Positions 27,177-37,222 of a stretch of 64,000 nucleotides of DNA are shown here, in pieces (the stretch's first letter is position 1; the number at the start of each line of letters is the position of its first letter). Origin of the DNA: Crocinitomicaceae bacterium (GTDB lineage: Bacteria > Bacteroidota > Bacteroidia > Flavobacteriales_D > Crocinitomicaceae). The position numbers were made by a program, and so were the translations under genes. Location: positions 1 to 64,000 of the forward strand of contig JAGYIR010000015.1 in NCBI GenBank assembly GCA_018402525.1. The letters run 5' to 3'. The notes beneath the pieces are model-generated. The model ran no database searches, had not been told where the DNA came from, and was given only the letters and a program-made list of their open reading frames with translations.

Positions 27177-29525
27177 ATGAAATTATTTTTATCTCTTGCG
27201 ATGCTATTGAGCGTCCCATTTTTATTTGCTCAAAACTACTCTAAAGTCAAAATTTACACGGATCAGGAAGGATTGCAACGACTTGCTGAATTAGGTGTTG
27301 GTGTCGACCATGGAACGTACAAGCAAAACACATTTTTTATAAGTGATTTTTCGGAAGATGAGGTCGAAATCATTGCGAGCAACGGTTATATGTTTGAGGT
27401 ACTCATTGATGATGTAAAGACGTATTACAAAGAACGCAATGAAACACAACAGTTCGGAGCTAAAAACGCTACTTGCTCGACGAGTGGTGTTGGAAATAGC
27501 TTGCCACCTGTACCTGTAAACTTTGAAACAGATCCAGGTTCTTATGCAGGATTTTATCAGTACCAAGAAATGTTGGATGAACTTGATGCCATGGCAGCTC
27601 AATATCCCAATTTAATTACGGTAAAGGCACCCATATCCACTTTTCTAACTTGGGAAGGAAGACCAGTTTACCACGTGAAAATTTCTGACAATCCAAATAC
27701 AGATGAAGCAGCAGAACCAAAAGTGTTGTATTCGGCCATTCACCACGCCCGTGAACCGATGAGTATGTCGCAAACCATTTTTTACATGTGGTACTTGTTG
27801 GAAAATTACGCTACCAATGAGGAAGTACAATTCTTAGTCGATAACACAGAAATGTATTTTGTGCCATGTTTAAATCCGGATGGATACATTTACAACGAAG
27901 CTCAAGATCCGAGTGGTTTTGGAATGCATAGAAAAAATAAACGTCCTGTTGGAACGACAAACCCGGGAGTTGATTTGAACAGAAATTACTCGTACGGTTG
28001 GGGGACAACAGGGGTTAGTGGTGATTTAAACAGTGATATTTACCCTGGAACAAATGAATTTTCGGAACCAGAAACGCAAGCGATGAAATGGTTAGTAGAA
28101 AATGTAGGATTTACGTCAGCATTTAATGCCCATACGTACGGTCAGACCTTACTTTATCCAATAGGAACAACAGTCGCTGAATTTGCAGATCATCATGATT
28201 ATTTTGCTGATTTATCAGGGCACATGTGTTCGAAAAACGGCTATTTTCCTCAGAAAAGTTCTGGTTTGTATCCAGCCTCGGGTGATTCCGACGATTACAT
28301 GTACAAAATGGACATTGGCGTTGGAATGAAAGACACCATTTTTGCGATCACTCCTGAAATTGGAACTGGATTTTGGCCAGCAGCTTCAGAGGTTATTCCG
28401 ACTTGTCAAGAAATGGTATTTCCAAATTTGGTTTTATCTCACATGACGCATCAATATTACACAGCGGATGAAACAGATCCGTCTACAATTGCTACGATGA
28501 CAGGGGACTTTAATCATGAGGTACTTCGTTTGGGTCTCGTTGATGGTGATGTGACGATTTCCATTGAACCATTATTGAACATTCAGTCCGTTGGAGCAGA
28601 TGTATTGTACAACCTAGATTTGCGTCAATCGTCAACTGGTACTATCTCGTATGAATTAAATCCAATGATTCAATTTGGAGATGAAGTGCACTACATTCTT
28701 AAAACTGAATACGCAGGTTGGACCCGAAGAGATACGATTGTTAAAACCTATGGAGCGATCACGTTGCAGGAGTTCGACAATGCCTCGAACACAGCGAATT
28801 GGTCTGGAAACTGGAGTTCTACGACTTCTACCTTCTACTCAGCACCAGCGTGTTTTACGGATAGCCCAACAGGGAACTACCAAAACAATACGAATCGCAC
28901 GTACGAGTATAACAACGCCATTGATTTAACGAACGTCACTGCTGCGTCGATTTCATTCTATGCAAAATGGGAAATTGAAGCGGATTATGATTATTGCCAG
29001 TTTCAAGTTTCAACCGACGGAGGTAATACCTGGATTGGTCAATGTGGAAATTACACGGTCGAAGGCACAAGTGCGAATGGAAGCGTTCAGCCAGACGGAG
29101 AACCAGTTTACGAAGGATTTCAAACTTCTTGGGTGTTGGAAGAAATCTCGTTGAGCGATTATGTTGGACAAACGATTAACGTGCGTTTTCAATTAGAATC
29201 GGATGGGGGAGTGAGAGAAGATGGGTTTTTCTTTGATGATTTCAGCGTTTTGTACAATGTTGATGTTTCAGGCATTGAAGAGAATGTCATCGAAATGAAA
29301 ATGTTCCCAAATCCTGCAACGGATAACGTGACAATCAGTCTTTCGAAAGTGATTTCAACTGGAGAATTGAAGGTTTTTGATCAATCTGGGAAAGTCGTAT
29401 TGACGAAAACAGTGGATGAACAAACAAACAAGATTGAACTATCGGTAGATGGGTTGAAGCAAGGGATTTACACGGTTCATTTGGGTGAATTTGCACAACC
29501 AGCGAAATTGGTAGTGATGCACTAG
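27177..29525 (+). CDS. Secreted M14 zinc carboxypeptidase with T9SS sorting domain
   Basis: A 782-residue secreted enzyme. A Sec signal (about 1-18, ending FAQ) and a propeptide-like region (about 20-125) lead to an M14 carboxypeptidase domain (about 130-430). Zinc ligands are visible in AIHHAREP (His, Glu) and FNAHTYGQ (His), the substrate Arg in NRNYSYGWG, and the catalytic Glu in TPEIGTGFW. A jelly-roll domain follows (about 540-690, FYAKWEIEADYDYCQFQVSTD), then a C-terminal type IX secretion sorting domain (about 705-782, MKMFPNPATDNVTI to the end). It should be exported by T9SS and remove C-terminal residues from extracellular peptides. Confidence 0.92.
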   Translation: MKLFLSLAMLLSVPFLFAQNYSKVKIYTDQEGLQRLAELGVGVDHGTYKQNTFFISDFSEDEVEIIASNGYMFEVLIDDVKTYYKERNETQQFGAKNATCSTSGVGNSLPPVPVNFETDPGSYAGFYQYQEMLDELDAMAAQYPNLITVKAPISTFLTWEGRPVYHVKISDNPNTDEAAEPKVLYSAIHHAREPMSMSQTIFYMWYLLENYATNEEVQFLVDNTEMYFVPCLNPDGYIYNEAQDPSGFGMHRKNKRPVGTTNPGVDLNRNYSYGWGTTGVSGDLNSDIYPGTNEFSEPETQAMKWLVENVGFTSAFNAHTYGQTLLYPIGTTVAEFADHHDYFADLSGHMCSKNGYFPQKSSGLYPASGDSDDYMYKMDIGVGMKDTIFAITPEIGTGFWPAASEVIPTCQEMVFPNLVLSHMTHQYYTADETDPSTIATMTGDFNHEVLRLGLVDGDVTISIEPLLNIQSVGADVLYNLDLRQSSTGTISYELNPMIQFGDEVHYILKTEYAGWTRRDTIVKTYGAITLQEFDNASNTANWSGNWSSTTSTFYSAPACFTDSPTGNYQNNTNRTYEYNNAIDLTNVTAASISFYAKWEIEADYDYCQFQVSTDGGNTWIGQCGNYTVEGTSANGSVQPDGEPVYEGFQTSWVLEEISLSDYVGQTINVRFQLESDGGVREDGFFFDDFSVLYNVDVSGIEENVIEMKMFPNPATDNVTISLSKVISTGELKVFDQSGKVVLTKTVDEQTNKIELSVDGLKQGIYTVHLGEFAQPAKLVVMH

Positions 29526-29531
29526 GAGTGT

Positions 29532-29621
29532 ACCGCACCCAGTGCGGCAGTGATAGGATTTCTAAATAACCCAAAGCCAAGAGCTTTGGGTTATTTTTGT
29601 TTAGCCCACCTAAGGCGGGCT
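29532..29621 (+). terminator. Three consecutive hairpins downstream of M14 gene
   Basis: Hairpin 1 is CCGCAC/GTGCGG (29533-29547 region). Hairpin 2 (29565-29595) is a perfect 13-bp stem AATAACCCAAAGC with a 5-base loop followed by TTTTG, a strong rho-independent terminator. Hairpin 3 (29603-29621) is AGCCCACC/GGCGGGCT with one mismatch. Confidence 0.8.
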
Positions 29622-29685
29622 GTACAAAACTCCCGTCTAATGATTAGTTTAACAAAACCTTAAAATAGGTATATCGAAAAAAAAC

Positions 29686-29693
29686 TAACTTTG
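29686..29693 (+). promoter_or_regulatory. -7 box TAACTTTG upstream of alkaline phosphatase
   Basis: A perfect TAnnTTTG match 17 bases before the ATG at 29711, implying a leader of about 10 bases. Confidence 0.5.
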
Positions 29694-29710
29694 AGTAAAA
29701 ATTCCAAACA

Positions 29711-31350
29711 ATGAGAATACTCCTTAGCACTGCCATTTTATTTACATGCATTTCAGTCAGTTATAGTCAACAAGAAAAATCACCAAAACTAGTTGTCGGA
29801 ATTGTGGTGGATCAAATGTGCTACGAGTATTTGTACCGTTATTACGATCGCTTTGGAGATGGTGGATTTAAATTACTCATGAACCAAGGGGCGAACTGTC
29901 GAAATACCAATTTTAACTACATTCCAACGTATACTGGCCCAGGTCACGCTTCCATTTACACAGGAACAACTCCCAATAATCATGGAATTGTAGGAAATGA
30001 CTGGTACGATAGAACCGTCGGTGCTCCCGTTAACTGTGTGGATGATTCATTGGTTTCGTCTGTTGGTACCCATTCCAACTATGGAAAGTATTCTCCAAAA
30101 CAGCTAAAATCGCAGACAATAACTGATCAGCTAAAATTAACGTACCCAAAGGCAAAAGTCATTGCCATGTCGATTAAGAACAGAGGTGCCATTTTACCGG
30201 GAGGACATTTAAGTGACGGTTCGTATTGGTACGATTATGCAACAGGAAAATTCATTACGAGTTCTTTTTATGGCGATCAACTTCCTGCGTGGGTAGAAAA
30301 TTTTAATGGGAAGAAAGAGGTCGAAAATTATTTAAAACAAGACTGGACGACCTATTATCCGATCGAGAGTTATGTGGCGAGTGGACCTGACGACTCACCT
30401 TACGAGCATTTGTTGGAAGGAAAAACGACTCCAACATTCCCGTATAAATTGAGTGAAATGTTGAACGCTGGAAACGGTTATAGCCTGTTTACCTACACGC
30501 CTTTTGCGAATACCTATTTGACTGATTTCGCGATTGCCTCTATTGACAGCGAACAACTCGGAAAGGAAAATCAAACGGATATGCTGTGCATTAGCTATTC
30601 AACGCCTGACATGATCGGTCACGCGTTTGGACCACAATCCGTAGAGATTGAAGACACGTACATTCGTTTGGATCAGGATTTAAAGAAATTGATTGCAGCT
30701 TTGGAGCAAAAAGTAGGGAAGGGGAGTTTACACTTTTCATTACCGCAGATCACGCAGTGGTACCTGTTCCTCAATTGTTAATCGATAAAAAACTTCCAGG
30801 AGGTTATTTTTTCATGGGAGAAAAGATGGCTCAGCTTCGTGAAAAATCGCTTGATGAGTATGATGCTGATTTGATCTTAACGGAAGAAAATTTAAACATC
30901 TACTTGAACCACGAGCGTATAGATTCACTCGGATTGACCGTTGATGAGGTGGCTAAATTTGTTGCGCATGAAATTCAAAAATGGGAAAATGTGAAACGCG
31001 TGTTCACAGCTGAGGAACTTTATCATTCGTATATGGATGATGAATGGACGGACATGGTGCGCAAAGGATATCACCATGCAGAAAGCGGTGATGTCGTTTT
31101 TATTACTGAACCAGGCTACTTGCCAACGTCAGCGGATTCTGAATCTGCTAGAAAGGGGACAAGTCACGGTTCTGCATTCAGTTACGATACACACGTTCCA
31201 TTGATTTGGTATGGAAAGAATGTCAAAGCACAAGAAATCTACAGAAATGTGATGATTACAGACATTGTAGCGACGTTAACACATATGTTGTACGTGCAGA
31301 ATCCAAGCGTGATGACAGGTAAACCGATTGTTGAGGTACTGGGAAATTAG
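29711..31350 (+). CDS. Alkaline phosphatase family protein, PafA-like (one frameshift near 30721)
   Basis: A protein of about 546 residues with a signal peptide (1-19, ending SYSQ). It belongs to the type I phosphodiesterase/nucleotide pyrophosphatase-alkaline phosphatase superfamily and resembles the periplasmic monoesterase PafA of Bacteroidota. Seen: first metal Asp in GIVVDQMCYEYL, nucleophile Thr in PTYTGPGHASIYTG, STPDMIGHAFGP (metal Asp/His) and, in the other frame, FITADHAVVPVP (metal Asp-His). The frames meet at GGGG 30721-30724. Adding one G gives VGKGEFTLFITADHA, so both halves belong to one enzyme split by an apparent one-base loss. It releases phosphate from organic esters in the periplasm. 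Confidence 0.85.
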
Positions 31351-31457
31351 TCAATAACGTCCCTCATTCTACCGAATGACTTTTGAGTTATGAATGAGAT
31401 TTTTGATATATTAGGAGGCATTAATAGATAAAACGGATAAACAACAGATGGTTTATT

Positions 31458-31472
31458 CGCTTGTTGGCGGTA
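31458..31472. repeat. Left flank motif of accessory cassette
   Basis: CGCTTGTTGGCGGTA here matches the reverse complement of 34287-34300 (CGCTGTTGGCAGTA) with one extra base and one mismatch. Together the two sites bracket three accessory genes as an inverted pair. Confidence 0.45.
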
Positions 31473-31534
31473 ATTTTTAGACATAGTGGAGGGTTTAGGT
31501 AAACAATTGAAATTATTAATTTGAATATATAACC

Positions 31535-31945
31535 ATGAAAAAAGACAAGATAATATCAAAAACAGAAGATTTAGTTTATTTAACGTTATCAATTCTAGCT
31601 ATTCTATTTATTATTATTGAGACTGTAGACTTGATGTATATTTTTTATAAAGAGGTAAGTAGGTTTTCATTTGCAAGTGAGAGACCTTTAGGTCTTTCAG
31701 GTGTTCCAATTTTCTTTAATATTATTATTACCCTTGAAATTTTAGAGACATTTAAAAATCATCATAATACGATCTTGAGCAGGGTCAAAATAATTTTGTT
31801 AATTGCGATTACGGCAGTTGTAAGAAAGGTAATAACCATAGACATTAAACACACGGATTATTTTTTAATAATAAGTATTGGAATTTTAACTCTATCTATT
31901 TGTGTAGGATATTACTTTTTATCAAAAAAAGAAAATGTTGAATAG
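31535..31945 (+). CDS. Small PsiE-like four-helix membrane protein
   Basis: A 136-residue protein with four hydrophobic spans (about 14-36, 56-72, 81-98, 106-127). The LIAITAVVRKVITIDIKHTDYFLI stretch resembles the phosphate-starvation-inducible PsiE family (PF06146), whose biochemical role is unknown. No signal peptide is separate from the first span. It is the first gene of the three-gene cassette bracketed by the inverted motifs at 31458 and 34287, and it is AT-rich compared with the neighbouring core genes. The PsiE assignment is moderate; an unrelated small membrane protein is the alternative. Confidence 0.6.
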   Translation: MKKDKIISKTEDLVYLTLSILAILFIIIETVDLMYIFYKEVSRFSFASERPLGLSGVPIFFNIIITLEILETFKNHHNTILSRVKIILLIAITAVVRKVITIDIKHTDYFLIISIGILTLSICVGYYFLSKKENVE

Positions 31946-31976
31946 CATATAAAAATAATTAGTAAAAAAAGTTAAG

Positions 31977-33104
31977 ATGAAAAAAAAGTTCAACAAAATT
32001 ACTGCTAGTCTTTTAGCATTCCTACTGGTTAGTTCTAGCGCATATCCTTGCACAGGAATTACTCTAAAATCTGCCGACGGGGGTGTTGTTGTTTCCCGCA
32101 CCGTTGAGTGGGCGCTAAACGATGCCCAGCATAACAAGATTTTAATTGTACCCCGAAACAAACAATTTATTGGTCAAACACCCCAGGGATACAACGGAAA
32201 GAAATGGAGCGGAAAATATGGATTTGTAACCCTTACGGCTTATGGCCAGCCATATGGCCCTGATGGTTTAAATGAAGAAGGACTTTATGTCGGAGTGTAT
32301 TATCTGCCAGACTTTGCTGAATACGCTATTTACAATAGTACAAAAGCTAAAAATTCAATGAGTGTAGGAGATTTAATGCAATGGATGTTGTCATCGTTTA
32401 AAACAGTAGACGAAATAATTGCCAACCTAGACAGTATTATTGTCGTAAATGTCGACAATAAAGAATTTGGCGGAGCAGCACTTCCTTTTCATTTCAAAAT
32501 TGTTGACCCAAGTGGTAACAGCAAAATAATTGAAATAGTCAACAATGGTCAAGTAAAGGTTTATGACCCGTATATTGGTGTAATTACAAATTCTCCAACT
32601 TATGATTGGCATTTAATTAATCAAAGAAATTATCTTAGGCTTTCAACAAATCCGAATAGCCAAATGAGTTTTGATGGTTACAATTTGAAGCCATTGGGCG
32701 GTGGTTCAGGATTGATTGGCTTGCCAGGCGATTTTACTCCACCATCAAGATTTGTTAGAGCCGCTGCATTTACTGCTTCGTGTCGCCCCTTAGAAACGGC
32801 TCTTGATGCCGTTTTTGAATCATTTAGAATATTGGATAATTTCAATATTCCATTAGGAGCTCAAGTGCCAATGGAACATTTACCAACTGACATTGTTTCA
32901 GCAACACAAGTTACTTCTTCATCTGATTTGAAAAACAAAGTATATTACTACCATACTATGTGGAACAGACAGATTAGGAAGATTGACTTGAAAGCAATTG
33001 ACTTTACAACAGTGAAAGAACAACTAATTGATGATGACGAACCAAAAACAAATGCTATTAAAGATGTTACGCCCGTGTTGAATAAGAAAAATAGTAAACA
33101 TTAA
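31977..33104 (+). CDS. Choloylglycine hydrolase-like linear amide C-N hydrolase (Ntn family)
   Basis: A 375-residue protein with a signal peptide (about 1-24, ending SSAYP) placed so that processing would expose Cys25 ([21 protein letters not shown]) as N-terminal nucleophile. This is the layout of periplasmic choloylglycine hydrolase/penicillin V acylase relatives. Conserved later features are [15 protein letters not shown], the [17 protein letters not shown] segment (Asn of the active site) and [14 protein letters not shown] (Arg). It should hydrolyse an amide bond; substrates in the family range from bile-acid conjugates to acyl-homoserine lactones and penicillin V. It is second gene in the flanked cassette, 31 bp after the PsiE-like gene. 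Confidence 0.85.
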   Translation: MKKKFNKITASLLAFLLVSSSAYPCTGITLKSADGGVVVSRTVEWALNDAQHNKILIVPRNKQFIGQTPQGYNGKKWSGKYGFVTLTAYGQPYGPDGLNEEGLYVGVYYLPDFAEYAIYNSTKAKNSMSVGDLMQWMLSSFKTVDEIIANLDSIIVVNVDNKEFGGAALPFHFKIVDPSGNSKIIEIVNNGQVKVYDPYIGVITNSPTYDWHLINQRNYLRLSTNPNSQMSFDGYNLKPLGGGSGLIGLPGDFTPPSRFVRAAAFTASCRPLETALDAVFESFRILDNFNIPLGAQVPMEHLPTDIVSATQVTSSSDLKNKVYYYHTMWNRQIRKIDLKAIDFTTVKEQLIDDDEPKTNAIKDVTPVLNKKNSKH

Positions 33105-33114
33105 AAAACAGCTT

Positions 33115-34212
33115 GTGAGAAAATCAATTATTATCTATACCCTTTCTATCTTTTTTCAATTGGTTGCAGTTGTTAGCTTTGCTCAAACCACAAAATTGAA
33201 ACCAGGTTTTGATAAAGAAGAGTTTCTTGAGCTGCTTAAAGTTTCTAGTAGGCAAGGCGATTCTTTGTATAATCCTGATCTGCCTGCACCAGAAAAATTC
33301 CAAAAGGTTTATAGATCACCCGAAATGGGTTTGGACAATCGTTGGGATTTGTGGGTGTCTGAAGACAAGATAGCCTGCATCAGCATTAGAGGTACTACAT
33401 CAAAGCAAGTGAGCTGGCTCGACAATTTTTACGCAGCTATGGTACCGGCCAAAGGGGCATTAAAACTGAGTAATGAATTTATGTTCGATTATCATTTAAG
33501 TGACGACCATCGGGCTGCAGTGCATACCGGCTGGCTGATTGCCACCGCCTATCTTTCACGAGATATTCTGCCTAAAATCGATTCGCTATATCATTCAGGA
33601 TACAAAGATTTTTTCATTATGGGACATAGTCAGGGAGGAGCAATTTCTTATTTATTGACTGCCCTATTACTAAAAAAACAGAAAACAGGAGGCCTACCTG
33701 CTGAAATAAGATTTAAGACTTATTGCAGCGCTGCCCCAAAACCTGGTAATCTATATTTCGCTTATGATTTTGAGAATATGGTCAAAGATGGTTGGACTCT
33801 AGCAGTAACTAATGCAGCAGACTGGGTGCCTCAAGCACCTTTTTCTATTCAAACTGTAGGAGATTTTGTTGAGTTAAGTCCTTTTACAAATGCGAGAGAA
33901 GTCATAAGAAAGCAACCTTTTTTGAAAAGGATTGTAATGACAAAAGTTTATAACAGTTTGGATAACCCTACAGATAAAGCAAATAGGAAATTCCAAAAGT
34001 ATCTGGGCAAAAACCTCGAAGTTTATATCCGAAAAGTGTTGCCGCAATTTGAGTCTCCCGATTATGTAAACTCAAACAACTATGTAAGGACGGGCCTACA
34101 GATAGTTTTATATCCTAATCAGGAATATTTTAAACTTTTTCCTCAGGATAAAAATAGCATTTGGATAAACCATGCCTTCGAGCCGTATCTATTTCTTACA
34201 AGCTCTTATTAG
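33115..34212 (+). CDS. Class 3 lipase-family secreted hydrolase
   Basis: A 365-residue protein starting at GTG (33115), 10 bp after the previous stop. Signal peptide about 1-23 (ending SFAQ). A lipase class 3 alpha/beta hydrolase domain follows: IACISIRGTTS (oxyanion strand), AVHTGWLIAT and the nucleophile elbow FFIMGHSQGGAISYLLTALL. A catalytic Asp is probably in TNAADWVPQ and a His near the C-terminus (NHAFEPYL). It would act on lipids or other esters in the envelope or outside the cell. It is the last gene of the cassette; codon choice here looks more GC-rich than in the two genes before it, which may mean a different origin. No T9SS domain. Confidence 0.82.
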   Translation: MRKSIIIYTLSIFFQLVAVVSFAQTTKLKPGFDKEEFLELLKVSSRQGDSLYNPDLPAPEKFQKVYRSPEMGLDNRWDLWVSEDKIACISIRGTTSKQVSWLDNFYAAMVPAKGALKLSNEFMFDYHLSDDHRAAVHTGWLIATAYLSRDILPKIDSLYHSGYKDFFIMGHSQGGAISYLLTALLLKKQKTGGLPAEIRFKTYCSAAPKPGNLYFAYDFENMVKDGWTLAVTNAADWVPQAPFSIQTVGDFVELSPFTNAREVIRKQPFLKRIVMTKVYNSLDNPTDKANRKFQKYLGKNLEVYIRKVLPQFESPDYVNSNNYVRTGLQIVLYPNQEYFKLFPQDKNSIWINHAFEPYLFLTSSY

Positions 34213-34286
34213 GTGTTGTTTGGACACAAATAAGGTTTTCTCATTCATGAAATTATTCAGCTGTGAATTAGTGAACGAAATGAAAC

Positions 34287-34320
34287 TACTGCCAACAGCG
34301 TGTATGTGGCAATAGCGGGT
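34287..34320. repeat. Right flank motif of accessory cassette
   Basis: TACTGCCAACAGCG (34287-34300), followed by TGTATGTGGCAATAGCGGGT. The first 14 bases are an inverted, near-identical copy of 31458-31472. It lies between the lipase gene and tilS. Confidence 0.45.
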
Positions 34321-34390
34321 GAAGTGGTAAATCGAAGGTCTGTACTTCTGTCACTTATTACTTAACAGACAGGAAAGTGCTTCTAATACG

Positions 34391-35693
34391 CTACTGCACA
34401 TACACGCGAAACGTTCCACCTCCACCTCCACCCAAAGTCACCTTCAAAATCCCTTTTGAATCCACCGTGGCAATAGCCTTCTTCCCAATTTTTAGTCCCA
34501 CACACCAATGAATGTCTTCATCATCGTGAAGAACAAGGACGAGATTTTTTGCATCGGCGGTGATTCTAGCATCTGCAATGATTTCAGAAATCAATTTTGA
34601 TCCTTTCATTCCAATCGGGTACATGCGATCGCCGATTTGCCATTCGCGCAAGACGAGTTCACCCGAAATTTTTTGAGCATCGAGGTAAATTTCATTTTTG
34701 GAAAATGTGCTCGGGAGTTCGTTCACTTGCTCAATCGTTAAACTGAAATTTGGTTTCTGTTGATTGAGCGGAATAAAGCTTACCATTTTATCTTCTTTCA
34801 CAATGGATTGAAAAAACTGTGTCGGATCTGAAATGAAATCCACTTTTTTTCCTTTCTGTGCTTGACAAATGGTTCTGAGTTCCGTCGCTTTTTGGTGCGG
34901 TTGACCGAATTGACGCATAAACTCGACAAGTTCAAAATCATCCAAGGCGGTGATGCGATCAATTGAAATTGCTTTCGTTTCCTTTACTTCTTCAACGATG
35001 GGAGTTATATTTTCTTCCAATTCACGCTGTTTTTGTTGAAAATGAGCAATGAGCAACAACACACTTTCGTTGATGGAAGGAATTTCCTCTTCCAAGAAGG
35101 GAAGGATTTCATTCCGCACTAAATTTCGTCGGTATTTGTTGGAGGCATTCGAAACATCTTCGCGCCAAGGGACGTTTTCAGAAAGGGCATATTCCTTTAA
35201 TTCGTCCTTAGAAAAACCAAGCAGTGGACGCACAATTCGATCTCGTTCTTCAGGCATGCATGCAAGTCCCATTACGCCAGATTTCCGTGCAAGGTTGAGG
35301 AAAAATGTTTCGATTTGGTCATTCTGATGGTGCGCTAAAAACACGTGTGAATTCGGATTCTCTTCTTTAATCTCAGAAAACCATTCATAGCGAATCTGCA
35401 CGGGCTATTTGTTGCAGATTTCCGCCATTTTCCAATCGTTCAGAAATTGATTCAGCGCGAATTTCCACAGGAATTTTTCGTTCCGTGCAAAAAGCTTCAA
35501 TGAATGCAGCGTCTTTGTCAGAATCTTCTCCCCGCAGGTGGTAGTTGACATGGATACAACGGACATCAAATTGAAGTTTGTGAAGCACGTACAGCAAAAC
35601 TGTAGAGTCGAGTCCACCACTGCATGCGACAACGGCAGGATTTGATTTCAGGTGTCCCCAATGTGCTTCAATATGCTTTTCCAGCTTATGCAT
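34391..35693 (-). CDS. tilS: tRNA(Ile)-lysidine synthetase TilS (one frameshift near 35402)
   Basis: TilS places lysidine at C34 of tRNA-Ile so that it reads AUA, and is normally essential. The N-terminal frame (35693 to about 35400) has the PP-loop ACSGGLDSTVLL and HVNYHLRGEDSDKD. The other frame (35401-34391) has HHQNDQIETFFLNLARKSG, the remaining N-domain and the C-terminal substrate-binding domains (VLREWQIGDRMYPIGMKGSKLISE). The frames join at GGG 35402-35404: one base fewer gives QIA-x-QIRYEWF, the usual family sequence. The C-terminus ends in an odd poly-Gly tail (LGGGGGGTFRVYVQ) from a GGTGGA-type repeat. The start overlaps pabB by 8 bp, so they are co-transcribed. Confidence 0.87.
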
Positions 35694-36888
35694 TCATTGC
35701 GTTTAGAATTCGCTTGACCTTCACATTGCACTCTTCGTACTCATTTTCTGGAATTGAATTAATGGTAATCGCTCCACCAACGGAACACGAAAGGTACTGC
35801 GTCTGTTTGTTGTAAATGAGAGAACGAATAATCACGTTGAAATCGAAATCGCCGTTCGGTGCAATCATTCCAATACTTCCAGAATAAAGTCCTCGTTTAA
35901 AATCTTCGTGTCGTTCAATCAACTGCATAGCGCTGATTTTCGGAGCACCTGTCATTGACCCCATAGGGAACGTCGCCTTCAGAATATCTGTAAAACTGGT
36001 CGCTGGATCAACTTGACAAGAAATCGTGGAAATCATCTGATGTACCGTTTCGAAGGTGTAAATTCCAAACAGTTCGTCCACCTGAACGCTGTTTTTCGTT
36101 GCGAGTTTCGACAAGTCGTTTCTCACCAAGTCAACAATCATCACATTTTCGGAACGTTCTTTCGGATCGTTCAGCAATTGGGTTTTAAGCAATTCATCTT
36201 CTTCTGCTGTACTGCCTCTTTTGCTCGTTCCTTTGATTGGCGAGGAGGTCAGTTTATTCTCACTTCGACTGATGTAGAGCTCTGGACTTCCACACATCAA
36301 CACAAAATCGTTACTATTGAAATAAGCAGAGTACGGTGCTTTTGTGATACTGTTCAATTTAAAATACGCATTCAATGGTTCAGGAATCTCCACATTTTCA
36401 GCAAAAAACTCTTGACAGTAGTTGACTTCATAAATATTCCCCAACTGAATTTCGTCTTTCAAATGAGCGACATGTGTTAAGTACTCTTCCTTACTCGTTC
36501 TAGGTTCTAGTTGAATTGAATAGCTTTCATGTTCCGTAGTTTGTTGAACGTTCAAAAAGTCTGCTACGAAGGATTTACTATCCGCGGTTGCTTCGCCTTG
36601 GATGAATTCAACATCGGAATTATCAATTTCAACGACATAATTAGGCATCCAGAACAACGCTTTTGGAAATTTAACACCATCGAAATTTTGAGAACTCAAG
36701 TCCTCAATGTCATTTTTTAAATCATAGCTCAGGCAGGTAAAAATGAATTTCCCTTGGTTTCTATCAATAAAGGCTTGAATTTGCTCGAAAGGATTTTCAG
36801 CTTCTAGAATCAACTGTTCACCCTCACCAAATGCGAGCAGAGAAGTGCCGTCATTACTATTCAAATATGCAGTTGGAAAGCTGTTCAT
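35686..36888 (-). CDS. pabB: Aminodeoxychorismate synthase component I (PabB)
   Basis: A 400-residue chorismate-binding enzyme that makes aminodeoxychorismate for p-aminobenzoate and folate synthesis, using ammonia from a PabA subunit not in this window. The chorismate-binding domain (about 140-395) contains SSPIKGTSKRG. The Lys in PIKGT is the PabB-type nucleophile, where anthranilate synthase TrpE has PIAGT. Other motifs are DLVRNDLS, HQMISTISC, TFPMGSMTGAPKISAMQLI and SCSVGGAITINS. The length is that of stand-alone PabB. Its 3' end overlaps tilS. Upstream lies a 444-bp region filled with repeats and no other gene. Confidence 0.92.
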   Translation of the reverse strand: MNSFPTAYLNSNDGTSLLAFGEGEQLILEAENPFEQIQAFIDRNQGKFIFTCLSYDLKNDIEDLSSQNFDGVKFPKALFWMPNYVVEIDNSDVEFIQGEATADSKSFVADFLNVQQTTEHESYSIQLEPRTSKEEYLTHVAHLKDEIQLGNIYEVNYCQEFFAENVEIPEPLNAYFKLNSITKAPYSAYFNSNDFVLMCGSPELYISRSENKLTSSPIKGTSKRGSTAEEDELLKTQLLNDPKERSENVMIVDLVRNDLSKLATKNSVQVDELFGIYTFETVHQMISTISCQVDPATSFTDILKATFPMGSMTGAPKISAMQLIERHEDFKRGLYSGSIGMIAPNGDFDFNVIIRSLIYNKQTQYLSCSVGGAITINSIPENEYEECNVKVKRILNAMNA

Positions 36889-36942
36889 GGCACGAATTTA
36901 AGGAAAAAGGGGGAATATAGAGATTCACGCCTAGCATTCATA

Positions 36943-37020
36943 TATCGCAATATTTCGATTTTGCGATTTAATATAACATCGTAAAATGAAGTAAATGCCA
37001 ATTTCGCAATATTGCGAAAT
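36943..37020. repeat. Palindromic intergenic element, copy 1 (about 78 bp)
   Basis: Begins ATCGCAATATTTCGAT and ends in a palindrome (37000-37021, core TTTCGCAATATTGCGAAA). The whole unit aligns with 37223-37300 at a fixed offset of 280 bases. It lies in the divergent gap between pabB and the acyltransferase gene (36889-37332), which otherwise holds no gene that I can see. Confidence 0.65.
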
Positions 37021-37098
37021 TTGAATCTTTTGAATATGTCTTTTTTGCACTAACAAACTCTATTGGTCATTCGAATTTTAAGATTTAAAATCGCAACT

Positions 37099-37142
37099 TG
37101 ATATGAGGTAAATTGTAATATCGACATATTTCGAAATTTCGA
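37099..37142. repeat. Palindromic intergenic element, partial copy
   Basis: ATATGAGGTAAATTG followed by AATATCGACATATTTCGAAATTTCG resembles the 3' half of the units at 36943 and 37223, giving a third, incomplete copy in the same gap. Confidence 0.45.
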
Positions 37143-37222
37143 TTGGGCTTAATGTCCTGTGCTCGATGACCAAAGTTCAATATATGACCTACGTTGTGTG
37201 CTTCGCAACTTTGATTTTGCAA

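Noticed and set aside
36013-36480. 155-codon plus-strand frame within pabB
   Set aside because: It lies fully inside the conserved pabB gene on the other strand and its product is Cys/Phe/Arg-rich with no recognisable domain.
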